Shown one piece after another: positions 1 to 5,352 of a DNA stretch of 5,352 nucleotides. Both the position numbers and the translations under genes were made by a program. A model generated the notes under the pieces. It saw nothing but the letters and a program-made list of their open reading frames with translations. It searched no databases and was not told the DNA's origin. Source of the stretch: an uncultured Coriobacteriales bacterium (lineage in GTDB: Bacteria > Actinomycetota > Coriobacteriia > Coriobacteriales > UMGS124); contig CAKUKJ010000195.1 in the NCBI GenBank assembly GCA_934662525.1, positions 1-5,352 of the forward strand. Direction: 5' to 3'. Within the stretch, counting starts at the first letter, position 1. Every line of letters starts with the position of its first letter.

Positions 1-30
1 CACCATGGGGCATAATAACTTCTTTACATA

Positions 31-83
31 GGCTTGAAAATGGTTTCAGCTGCAAAAATGGCGCATGTGGCTGCATTTTCGCC
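31..83 (+). other. Possible leader hairpin upstream of the U32 gene
   Basis: GAAAATG (36-42) is exactly complementary to CATTTTC (74-80). The stem can be lengthened by GGC (31-33) with GCC (81-83) across a TT bulge, and inwards by CAGC (47-50) with GCTG (70-73). A second small hairpin, GCCC-TATT-GGGC (81-92), would compete for the same GCC. There is no T-run after it, so it is not a normal terminator. It may be a structured 5' leader or may be chance. I see no known riboswitch consensus, and no clear promoter in 1-141 beyond a lone CATAAT at 11-16 whose -35 region would fall outside the window. Confidence 0.2.
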
Positions 84-124
84 CTATTGGGCGTGGTCGG
101 CTGGCATGGTTTTGTGCAGGAGAC

Positions 125-133
125 GGGAAAGGG
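125..133 (+). promoter_or_regulatory. Candidate ribosome binding site for the U32 gene
   Basis: GGGAAAGGG ends 8 bases before the ATG at 142. A better Shine-Dalgarno match, AGGAGA at 118-123, lies 18 bases away, which is too far for that ATG. The site is imperfect. The start at 142 rests mainly on the family N-terminus MELLAPAGG. Confidence 0.4.
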
Positions 134-141
134 CGCGCGCG

Positions 142-1518
142 ATGGAGCTTTTGGCCCCGGCGGGTGGAAAAGAGCAACTTGAGTATGCGATTCGCTTTGG
201 TGCTGACGCGGTCTATCTTGCCTGCGAGCAGTTTGGCATGCGCCGGCGTGCGTCAAACTTCAAGGTGGCCGACCTGAGCTGGGTATGCTCCTACGCCCAT
301 GAGCGGGGTGTGGCCGTGCATGTGGCGTGCAACACGGTGATGCACGAGGGCGACCTGCGCGAGCTGCCCGCCTATTTCACGGCAGCGCAAGAGGTGGGGG
401 TGGACGCGCTCATCATCTCCGACATGGGGGCGTTTGCCCTGGCCCGGCGCTATGCTCCCGAGGTGGCGCTGCATGTGAGCACCCAGGCGAGCGTGTGCAA
501 CTCCGCCGCGGCCCTGGCCTGGCACGAGCTGGGCGCGGGTCGCGTGGTGTGCGCCCGTGAGATGTCGCTGGCCGACATCGCCGCCATGCATGCGGAGCTG
601 CCTGCCTCGCTCGAGCTTGAGGTGTTCGCTCACGGTAGCATGTGCATGTCGTACTCGGGCCGCTGCATCATCTCCGACTTTTTGAACGGCCGTGCTGCCA
701 ACGGGGGCCACTGCACGCAGCCGTGCCGCTGGGAATGGAAGCTTGAGGAACCATCCCGGCCCGGCGAGACGTTTGAGGCGGAGGAAGACGGCCGGGCGAC
801 CTACCTGTTCAGCTCGCGTGACCTCAACATGCTGGCGCACTTGGGCGAGCTTGAGGCTGCCGGCGTGAACTCCATCAAGCTGGAGGGGCGCGGGCGTGGG
901 GCGTTCTACGCGGCGACCGTGACGGGGGCTTACCGTCGCGTGCTCGACGGGGAGGATCCGGCAAGCGTTGCTCGCGAGCTTGAGACCGTCTCACATCACC
1001 CTTACGGCACCGGCTTCTTCTTCGGCCCGGCGCACCAGGCTCCCTACCTGCGTCAGTCGCAGTCCGAGTGGATGTGGGTCGCCGAGGTGCTGGCGTGCGA
1101 GCGGGTGAGCGAGACTGAGGCGCCGGCCGCTGAGGCGCCTGCGTGTGAGGGTGCGGGCGACGCCTGGCGGCAAGGTAGCGAGGTGCTGGATGATGCGGCG
1201 GGTCTGGCTGAGGCTGCGACTGGCAATGCGGCGGGCTCGGATGCCGTCGTGCCTGCCTACCAGGTGACCTTCCGCGCCCGCAACCGCTTCGATTGCGCAA
1301 GCGAGCTCGAGGTCCTCTCGCCGGGCCGCCCCAGCGAGCCGCTCCGTGTGCACGACCTGTGCTGGCTGCCCGCCGGTGGGGAGGCCTCCGAGCAACCCGT
1401 CCCTGTCGGCGCCGTCACCCGCCAGATGGAGACCTACCGCATGACGTGCGACCGCCCCCTGCGTTCCCACGACATCATCCGCTCCCGTCGCAAACCCTCC
1501 GAGATGCCGCCGGAGTAG
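142..1518 (+). CDS. U32-family protein, TrhP/RlhA-like (probable RNA hydroxylation enzyme, historically 'peptidase U32')
   Basis: The 458-residue protein begins MELLAPAGG, the classic N-terminus of the U32 family. The family signature ExFxxGSMCxxxxGRCxxS lies at residues 160-178 and is followed by NGGHCTQPCRW (187-197). Cysteines 168, 175, 191 and 195 are in the pattern that holds an iron-sulfur cluster in characterised members. HVSTQ (111-115), SSRDLNML (about 224-231) and IKLEGRGRG (245-253) are further family blocks. The C-terminal small domain is visible as RARNRF..SELEVLSPG (378-395) through to the end. Family knowledge: TrhP makes 5-hydroxyuridine at the tRNA wobble position and RlhA hydroxylates 23S rRNA, both using prephenate, while protease activity is claimed for a few members. 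I infer a cytosolic tRNA/rRNA modification role, but the exact substrate cannot be read here. An Ala/Glu-rich insertion (about 324-370) splits the first strands of the C-terminal domain. In-frame starts exist upstream (TTG 34, ATG 40, 58 and 106), but homology begins at 142, preceded by a purine-rich GGGAAAGGG. Confidence 0.9.
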   Translation: MELLAPAGGKEQLEYAIRFGADAVYLACEQFGMRRRASNFKVADLSWVCSYAHERGVAVHVACNTVMHEGDLRELPAYFTAAQEVGVDALIISDMGAFALARRYAPEVALHVSTQASVCNSAAALAWHELGAGRVVCAREMSLADIAAMHAELPASLELEVFAHGSMCMSYSGRCIISDFLNGRAANGGHCTQPCRWEWKLEEPSRPGETFEAEEDGRATYLFSSRDLNMLAHLGELEAAGVNSIKLEGRGRGAFYAATVTGAYRRVLDGEDPASVARELETVSHHPYGTGFFFGPAHQAPYLRQSQSEWMWVAEVLACERVSETEAPAAEAPACEGAGDAWRQGSEVLDDAAGLAEAATGNAAGSDAVVPAYQVTFRARNRFDCASELEVLSPGRPSEPLRVHDLCWLPAGGEASEQPVPVGAVTRQMETYRMTCDRPLRSHDIIRSRRKPSEMPPE

Positions 1519-1551
1519 GGCAGGGCGATACAGGTCGGTCAGTCCCTGCCC
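1518..1551. terminator. Perfect 8-bp inverted repeat at the convergent junction, possible bidirectional terminator
   Basis: GGGCAGGG (1518-1525) and CCCTGCCC (1544-1551) are exact reverse complements separated by 18 bases. The left arm starts on the last base of the U32 stop codon. The right arm lies within the last codons of the ATPase gene on the other strand. The GC-rich stem at a tail-to-tail junction suggests it ends or protects both transcripts. No T-run follows on either strand and the loop is long, so intrinsic termination is uncertain. Confidence 0.35.
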
Positions 1552-2735
1552 AGCAACCAGTCGAGCGCGTAGACCCGTCGTATGCCGTCATAGGACTGCT
1601 CGCGGGCGTCGTCAAGTGTGAGAAGGGTCTTGGGGTAATTGTCTCGAATGTTCTCGAATGACGACAACTCCCGCCGCAGTGTCTCTTCGCTTGCCGTCGT
1701 CTCGCTGACCTGCCAATACTTAACGCCTGACGGGCCGTTGGTCACAAAGTCAATCTCACCTGTGACGCCCTGGCCCACGTAGACGTTCTTCTCGCGCCGC
1801 AGCAGCTCGAGATACACAATGTTCTCCAGAATACGGCCCGTGTCGCGCATGCTGTTCGAGCAGAGAATCCTGCGCAGGCCCATGTCGACGGCATAGTACT
1901 TCTTTTCCTGCTTCATGATGCGTTTGCCGCGCACATCGTATCGTTCGGCGGGATATATGAGGAAGGCAGCCTTGAGCGCCTCGAGATAGCGCGCGACTGT
2001 GGGAGCCGACACCGAGTTGCCCGCCGCCGTCATGGCTTTCGCTATAGACGAGGGGCTGGAGAGGTTGCCCACGTTGTCGTAAAGGAACGCGCAGAGCTGG
2101 CGCAGTGCCGGTGCGCTGCTCCCGGTGCGCTGCGCCACGTCTTTTACGAGGATGGTATTCAAGATGCCGTCGAGGTAATCGAACGCGAGGGTGTCATCGC
2201 CTCCGAGCATCGTGAGCGCAGGGAACGTTCCGTCGTATAGGAAGTCGGACCACAGCCGAGTCATGCTTGCCTCGCCTTCGTGTGCGGCGGCATACTCGGC
2301 AAACGAGAACGGCAGCATCCTGATTTCGACATACCTTCCCGACAGCAAGGTGGCAAGCGTTCCGCTCAGCAGGCATGCGTTTGAACCGGTTATATACAAA
2401 TCGATGTTGCGGCGTACCTGCAAGCTGTCGATTGCTTTTTGAAAATTGGGGACGTTTTGTACCTCGTCAAGCAGCACGTAGTGCATCGAGCCGTCGCTGC
2501 AACGCGAGAGTACTGCGTCGTGCAGGGCATGGTATTCCAGCAGGGGCTCGTTTTCCAACAGCTCAAGGTTGATGTGAACGATTCGTCTCGGGTCTACGCC
2601 TTCCGATTGAAGCCGGGCCTTCCATTGCTCCATGAGCGTGGACTTACCGCAGCGCCGCACGCCCGTGATGACCTTGATGACATCCTTGTCCCTCCAACGC
2701 TGGAGGTTGGAAAGATACCGGCCACGTTCAATCAT
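1539..2735 (-). CDS. AAA_14/DUF4143-family ATPase
   Basis: The protein has 398 residues, a usual length for this family. The N-terminal ATPase core shows Walker A GVRRCGKST (25-33), Walker B YVLLDEVQNV (87-96, with D90 E91), the sensor-like strand LYITGSNA (113-120) and LSGRY (131-135). A helical, winged-helix-like stretch follows (about 205-265, including SSIAKAM and APTVARYLEAL). The C-terminal DUF4143 part has KKYYAVDMGLRR (278-289), ENIVYLELLRR (304-314), EIDFV (327-331) and KYWQVS (339-344). The spacing of Glu304, the ExD at 327-329 and Gln342 resembles a PD-(D/E)XK nuclease fold in which the usual Lys is Gln. Biological role and partner are unknown for most such proteins, which occur as many paralogues in gut anaerobes and are often horizontally mobile. 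I do not assign a pathway. ATG 2735 is chosen because GAGGAG lies 6 bases ahead. An in-frame ATG at 2813 would add 26 AT-rich-encoded residues but has no Shine-Dalgarno. Confidence 0.9.
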   Translation of the reverse strand: MIERGRYLSNLQRWRDKDVIKVITGVRRCGKSTLMEQWKARLQSEGVDPRRIVHINLELLENEPLLEYHALHDAVLSRCSDGSMHYVLLDEVQNVPNFQKAIDSLQVRRNIDLYITGSNACLLSGTLATLLSGRYVEIRMLPFSFAEYAAAHEGEASMTRLWSDFLYDGTFPALTMLGGDDTLAFDYLDGILNTILVKDVAQRTGSSAPALRQLCAFLYDNVGNLSSPSSIAKAMTAAGNSVSAPTVARYLEALKAAFLIYPAERYDVRGKRIMKQEKKYYAVDMGLRRILCSNSMRDTGRILENIVYLELLRREKNVYVGQGVTGEIDFVTNGPSGVKYWQVSETTASEETLRRELSSFENIRDNYPKTLLTLDDAREQSYDGIRRVYALDWLLGRD

Positions 2736-2741
2736 AGACAA

Positions 2742-2747
2742 CTCCTC
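2742..2747 (-). promoter_or_regulatory. Strong ribosome binding site of the ATPase gene
   Basis: On the minus strand GAGGAG is followed by TTGTCT and then the ATG at 2735, a 6-base spacing. This decides the start against the longer in-frame reading from 2813. Confidence 0.85.
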
Positions 2748-2756
2748 ATGGCTGTC

Positions 2757-2820
2757 AGCAAAACTAAAATCAATTTTTAACTTAGCATGCATATCTAGAA
2801 AAACTAAAGCCATTTTTTAA
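2757..2820. repeat. Pair of 24-bp imperfect direct repeats in the AT-rich region upstream of the ATPase
   Basis: Copies at 2757-2780 and 2797-2820 match at 20 of 24 positions and start exactly 40 bp apart. The shared core on the plus strand is AG(C/A)AAAACTAAA, followed after a few variable bases by TTTTTAA. Between them lie the overlapping palindromes GCATGC (2785-2790) and ATGCAT (2787-2792), then TCTAGA (2794-2799). The stretch is far richer in A+T than the genes around it. The placement 22 to 85 bases before the ATPase start, close to four helical turns apart, suits a two-site operator or part of the promoter. No regulator is encoded nearby and I could not identify a clean -35/-10 pair on either strand. 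Confidence 0.6.
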
Positions 2821-2872
2821 TATGTAAAAAACTGGCACGAAATGAAATCGGTTGTATTTCTGACCCTTACCC

Positions 2873-3370
2873 ATGAGCGAGTCCGAGGAATTGCAGACAT
2901 CTCAACTCCAGTACCAGCAGCCGACCTATCAGCCTCAACCTCCACATTATCAGCAAGTGCCGCAGCAGCCTGTTTGTTGGGAATGTTGTTGCGGGCATGG
3001 TTTTAGGGATTATCGGGTCTGATGGAGCGGCGGGTTTCGACGCTGTGACCGATGTTCTTGCGAGCACTGGGCTTGCCGGCGTTGTTGTGCTTCCGCTCAT
3101 ATGCATTCTTGATATTGCCTCAATTGTCCTGCTTATAATGGCAGTGGCCAAACTTTGCAGGGGCGATGTCGATTTGACGGCTCGCATCATCTTTGCAGAT
3201 TACTTGTTGCTTTCAATCATATTTCTATTGATTGGTGTGCTGGCTGGTTTGTGTATGCCGAGTACCGCATGGCAATTGGGGTCGGTGATGCTCTTATCTG
3301 GACACCCCTTATTGTCTGCGCCGCCGCTGCAGTGTTGCTTGGGCGTCGTCTTCTTTGCCAGACTGAGTGA
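2873..3370 (+). pseudogene. Frameshifted small multi-pass membrane protein with a Pro/Gln/Tyr-rich N-terminus
   Basis: From ATG 2873 the reading MSESEELQTSQLQYQQ continues as a Q/P/Y-rich tail (about 33 residues, with QQPTYQPQPP and YQQVPQQP). It then turns into non-sensical Cys-rich sequence and stops at TGA 3020-3022. The +1 frame carries the continuation: VGNVVAGMVLGIIG from about 2976, then a long hydrophobic segment (LAGVVVLPLICILDIASIVLL, about 3073-3135), a charged turn (CRGDVDLTAR), and another (IIFADYLLLSIIFLLIGVLAGL, about 3186-3254). Near 3236-3295 the sensible reading returns to the first frame (AIGVGDALIWTPLIVCAAAAVLLGRRLL) and ends at TGA 3368-3370. Two opposite shifts thus rebuild a protein of about 165 residues with three or four membrane helices. 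The first lesion is probably an extra base near the GGG at 2979-2981. No good ribosome binding site precedes 2873. The disordered Pro/Gln tail plus helices resembles small DUF4190/dispanin-like membrane proteins, but I cannot name the family. Sequencing error is an alternative to decay. Confidence 0.65.
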
Positions 3371-3532
3371 TTGAAGTTTGGGAATCAAAAATCTTTCGGA
3401 CATCTCTTCATCCAAAACAGGGTGTAAACTTCACCTCAAATAAGGTGCATTTTTCATTTGCGGGGTAGGGATAAGGCCATTTGGGCAGGTCATCGCTACT
3501 GCATGCTTGACGGCTTGATGAGGAGCTTTTCG
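3371..3532. other. Intergenic stretch with weak hairpins, no clear promoter
   Basis: TGAAGTTT (3372-3379) and AAACTTCA (3426-3433) form an 8-bp inverted repeat with a 46-base loop. CACCT (3432-3436) and AGGTG (3443-3447) form a 5-bp stem with loop CAAATA, followed after one or two bases by five T residues (3450-3454), a weak terminator-like arrangement for the upstream remnant. The promoter of the downstream gene must lie here or further upstream, but I find no convincing -35/-10 pair. In-frame starts at TTG 3458 and ATG 3503 and 3518 are probably not used. Confidence 0.3.
3520..3525 (+). promoter_or_regulatory. Ribosome binding site of the YdeI/OmdA-family gene
   Basis: GAGGAG sits 7 bases before ATG 3533. 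It overlaps an earlier in-frame ATG (3518-3520), which argues that 3533 is the true start and not the longer readings from 3458, 3503 or 3518. Confidence 0.85.
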
Positions 3533-4111
3533 ATGTGCGAACAGCCTAAGAATCTGCTTGCTGATATTCGGAGCCGAGGCGAGTTCCGCGCGTGGCTTTC
3601 TGCCCATTGCGCAACCGAGTCGGTGTGTCACCTGCGCCTTAAGCGGGGCAAGCCCGTGGATGACGCAACGTTTTGGTATCTTGATGCCGTTGAGGAGGCG
3701 CTGTGCTTCGGATGGATCGATTCTACGATACGCAGTGTGGACGGCGTGGCATGGCAGCGCTTCTCGCCTCGCAAGCCCAAAAGCCCCTGGACCGAGCTGA
3801 ACAAGGAGCGCGTCCGCAGGCTTGAGAAACTCGGACTTATGACCGACGCGGGCCGCAAAGTGCTGCCGCCCATGGGCCCAAGAAGCTTTCATGTTGACCC
3901 CGATGTTGAGCGAGCGCTAAAGAATGCACGTTGCTGGACGAAGTTCAAGCAGTTTCCACCACTCTACCAGCGAATTCGCGCCTATAACACCGCGTTTCAC
4001 AAACATCGGCCCGAGGTGTACGAGCGCAACCTGAAAAACCTCATCGCTCACACCAAGAGAGGTGAGATGTACGGCGAATGGAACGACTACGGGAGGCTTC
4101 TCGACTATTGA
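3533..4111 (+). CDS. YdeI/OmpD-associated (OmdA) family protein
   Basis: The 192-residue product has the usual length and layout of the YdeI/OmdA family. The N-terminal half has the signature FWYLDAVEEALCFGWID (47-63), then RFSPRKPKSPWTELNKERVRRL (76-97) and GLMTDAGRKV (101-110). The C-terminal half (about 124-192) is the helical OmdA-like part, with FKQFPPLYQRIRAYN (138-152) and the closing block GEWNDYGRLLDY (181-192). It has no signal peptide or membrane segment, so it is probably cytosolic. Family knowledge: Salmonella members were linked to polymyxin and bacteriocin resistance and to association with the OmpD porin. That partner is not expected in a Gram-positive cell, so the role here is open. 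The start is set by GAGGAG at 3520. The gene stands alone: a broken gene lies upstream and a converging gene downstream beyond a hairpin. Composition matches the GC-rich neighbours. Confidence 0.88.
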   Translation: MCEQPKNLLADIRSRGEFRAWLSAHCATESVCHLRLKRGKPVDDATFWYLDAVEEALCFGWIDSTIRSVDGVAWQRFSPRKPKSPWTELNKERVRRLEKLGLMTDAGRKVLPPMGPRSFHVDPDVERALKNARCWTKFKQFPPLYQRIRAYNTAFHKHRPEVYERNLKNLIAHTKRGEMYGEWNDYGRLLDY

Positions 4112-4146
4112 GCGCGTGAGGCCGTCGTTAAGCCTGCTGTATACGA

Positions 4147-4187
4147 GATGCCCCGCGTGTCGAGGGTTGTCGGGCACGCGGGGCATT
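4147..4187. terminator. Strong GC-rich hairpin between converging genes, probable bidirectional terminator
   Basis: ATGCCCCGCGTG (4148-4159) and CACGCGGGGCAT (4175-4186) are perfect 12-bp complements. The stem can grow by a C-G and a G-T pair inwards and one G-T pair outwards, leaving an 11-base loop (4162-4172). It lies 36 bases after the stop of the YdeI/OmdA gene and 29 bases past the stop of the minus-strand surface-protein gene, exactly where both transcripts should end. There is no strong T-run on either side (TTCTGCTGG on plus, CTCGTATAC on minus), so termination may depend on the stem or on Rho. The same stem could also simply protect the 3' ends. Confidence 0.6.
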
Positions 4188-4215
4188 CTGCTGGGCTAGG
4201 TTCTCTTGTGGGGTC

Positions 4216-5352
4216 CTACAGGGTAGCGGGCAGCTTGACCTCGTAGGCCCAGGCAGTGTCGGCTGCTTTGTCCACGAGGACGACATAGCTTCCGTTGTGG
4301 GCGGAAATCACCTGGTCAAACGCGCGGCCAAAGAGGTCGGTACCGTCGGCGTCGAGCAGGTGCAGCGTTCCGTCCGCATCCGCTGCGGTATAGAGCGCGC
4401 CGTTTGTGCCCGTTACTTCCGTGGCGTTGTCGGGGAGAACGTCGGATGTCGTCTGGTCGGCAGGCGTTTCAGCCGTGTTGACGGTGGTCTGGTCGTCTGT
4501 GACGACGGGGGACGTCTGCGCATCGACGACGGCGGGCAGGGTCACTGCGGCCTGGGAGTCATTTGCTGCAGGCTCGGCGCCTGTCGTTTGAGCACCCTCA
4601 GCCGTCGTGGGTTCGGCGGTGCTTTCCTGGCCCTGAGGCTGGGCGGTCGGTTCGCTGGCCGGGCTGGTCGCATCGGGCGTTGCTGTGTCGCTGGGCGTTT
4701 CAGTGCTTACGTACGAGAAGTCATTGACGTCTGCGGGGGCCGCTCCCTCGACGGGCTCGAAGTTCTTGTCGTATGCGGTCACTGCGCCGCTTGCGGCTGC
4801 CACGTTGAGGTAGTCGCCGTCGGCTTTTGCATTGGCAAGCAGGTCGGAAGTCGTTGTGGCGACGGGCGTCGTGGTGCTGCCGGGCAAATAGTAGACGTCC
4901 ACGGTGTTGGAGAACTCATCTGTCCCGTTCGTGACGCCGTACACCCAGTCGTTGCTGACGACGTGGACCTCATCGTAGGCACCGCTGAGCAGAGAGCTGC
5001 CGTCCACCATGTCGGTGAGTGCCTGCTTGCCGTTGTCTTCCGAGACGATGAGGGTTGTGCCATCTGCGAGCTGCGATGCGTGTGCGGAGTTGACTGCGAC
5101 GAGCGTGACGTTGGCGCTATCGATGGGCACGGGGGCGTCTGCCAGGGCGGGTTGGTCTGCGCCGGCCGCGTCGTCCCCGGCGGTCGCCCCATCAGGGGTC
5201 GCTGTACCGGAGGGCTGTTCGGTGCTAGAGCCATTGGCGGCCTGGTCACCCGAGGTCCCGTTTGCGCCTTGGCCGCTGGCGTCGCCGCTCTCGTCCCAGT
5301 TCAAACCACCGAATGGGTCGTCGGGGTTGGTTGTTGCGTCCGTGCCGGCACC
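4216..5352 (-). CDS. Putative surface or secreted protein with two WG-repeat-like modules and low-complexity linkers (5' end outside window)
   Basis: The reading frame is open from the window edge to TAG 4216-4218, giving the last 378 residues. No true start is visible: the only nearby option, TTG 5304, lies inside a continuous sequence (DDPFGGLNWDESGD), so the gene begins upstream. From the edge, residues 1-75 are a Gly/Ser/Asp/Thr/Ala-rich linker. Residues 78-158 form a folded module (DGTTLIVSEDNG, LLSGAYDEVHVVSNDWVYGVT, VDVYYLPG) that may extend to about 215. Residues 216-310 are a Thr/Pro/Glu/Ala/Gln linker. Residues 311-378 form a second module (DGTLHLLDADGTDLFGRAFDQVISAHNGSYVVLVD). The pattern DG-x-L ... 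(Y/F)D-x-V ... N-x-x-(Y/W)-V in both resembles WG/KWG-type beta repeats. There is no cysteine and few Lys/Arg, so the protein is strongly acidic, as in exported wall-associated proteins. A signal or membrane anchor would be in the missing N-terminus. The function and ligand are unknown. Confidence 0.75.
   Translation of the reverse strand, partial: GAGTDATTNPDDPFGGLNWDESGDASGQGANGTSGDQAANGSSTEQPSGTATPDGATAGDDAAGADQPALADAPVPIDSANVTLVAVNSAHASQLADGTTLIVSEDNGKQALTDMVDGSSLLSGAYDEVHVVSNDWVYGVTNGTDEFSNTVDVYYLPGSTTTPVATTTSDLLANAKADGDYLNVAAASGAVTAYDKNFEPVEGAAPADVNDFSYVSTETPSDTATPDATSPASEPTAQPQGQESTAEPTTAEGAQTTGAEPAANDSQAAVTLPAVVDAQTSPVVTDDQTTVNTAETPADQTTSDVLPDNATEVTGTNGALYTAADADGTLHLLDADGTDLFGRAFDQVISAHNGSYVVLVDKAADTAWAYEVKLPATL

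Larger units (their letters stand above)
2736..2872. promoter_or_regulatory. Divergent AT-rich intergenic region, presumed promoters for the ATPase and the membrane-protein remnant
   Basis: This gap separates two divergently read genes, so promoters for both should lie here. A+T-rich runs (for example TTTTTTAATATG at 2813-2824) contain several weak -10-like hexamers in both directions, including TAATAT on the plus strand at 2818-2823. None is paired with a good -35 at normal spacing. I therefore mark the whole region rather than a specific promoter. Confidence 0.35.

Noticed and set aside
34..141. N-terminal extension of the U32 protein from TTG 34
   Set aside because: Family homology begins exactly at Met 142 (MELLAPAGG). 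The extension has no suitable ribosome binding site and no clear signal peptide expected for this cytosolic enzyme.
253..1470. Three long minus-strand open frames (253-840, 875-1300, 991-1470) opposite the U32 gene
   Set aside because: They lie antisense to a clearly conserved protein, have Arg/His/Pro-rich compositions typical of reverse readings of GC-rich genes, and match no family I recognise.
2736..2813. ATPase start at ATG 2813
   Set aside because: No Shine-Dalgarno precedes it. The added residues are encoded by the AT-rich repeat region, and the ATG at 2735 has GAGGAG at ideal spacing.
2831..2860. TGGCACG at 2833-2839 as a sigma-54 promoter
   Set aside because: The -12 element (TTGC at the required spacing) is absent, and sigma-54 is not expected in the inferred lineage.
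3431..3892. Minus-strand open frame of 153 codons opposite the YdeI/OmdA gene
   Set aside because: It is a shadow of a well-supported plus-strand gene, with no family features or ribosome binding site of note.
4779..5249. Minus-strand Thr/Ser/Pro-rich frame overlapping the surface-protein gene
   Set aside because: It is a frame-shifted reading of the same low-complexity DNA. The other frame on that strand is open for the whole 1137 bases and has recognisable modules.
4216..5304. TTG 5304 as the true start of the surface protein
   Set aside because: The frame stays open to the window edge with composition continuous across this point, so the gene is better treated as cut off at its 5' end.
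1..5352. CRISPR array, tRNA, rRNA or insertion sequence
   Set aside because: No regularly spaced repeats beyond the single pair at 2757-2820, no cloverleaf or rRNA-like sequence, and no transposase or flanking terminal inverted repeats were seen.

Overview
The window holds four recognisable protein genes and one broken one. Most of it is GC-rich, with G/C-ending codons, GAGGAG-type ribosome binding sites, short intergenic gaps and many converging genes. These features, together with the U32 protein and an acidic, Thr/Ala/Pro-rich surface-type protein with WG-like modules, suggest a high-GC Gram-positive gut or oral anaerobe. Coriobacteriia (Collinsella/Olsenella-like) is my best guess. It is an inference from style, since no marker gene is present.

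Layout. Positions 1-141 are a leader with a possible hairpin and an in-frame N-terminal extension that is probably not translated. Positions 142-1518 (+) encode a U32-family protein of the TrhP/RlhA RNA-hydroxylation group, with the full signature and four cysteines. It converges, across a 20-base gap, on a minus-strand AAA_14/DUF4143 ATPase (1539-2735). The stop codon of the U32 gene and the 3' end of the ATPase gene carry the two arms of a perfect 8-bp inverted repeat. Upstream of the ATPase is an AT-rich stretch with two 24-bp imperfect direct repeats spaced exactly 40 bp apart. Divergent from the ATPase is a small Pro/Gln-rich multi-pass membrane protein gene (2873-3370, +) that is only readable if two opposite frameshifts are assumed. 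A gene-free stretch of about 160 bases follows, then an intact YdeI/OmdA-family gene (3533-4111, +). A strong hairpin at 4147-4187 sits between that gene and a converging minus-strand gene (4216 to beyond 5352). That last gene encodes the C-terminal part of a secreted or surface-type protein with two WG-repeat-like modules separated by low-complexity linkers.

The genes do not form one pathway. They are single-gene units arranged convergently and divergently: one housekeeping-type RNA modification enzyme and a set of accessory genes. I see no CRISPR array, tRNA, rRNA or insertion sequence, and no convincing undescribed multi-gene system. The most unusual items are the paired repeats in front of the ATPase, the doubly frameshifted membrane protein, and the WG-like surface protein.
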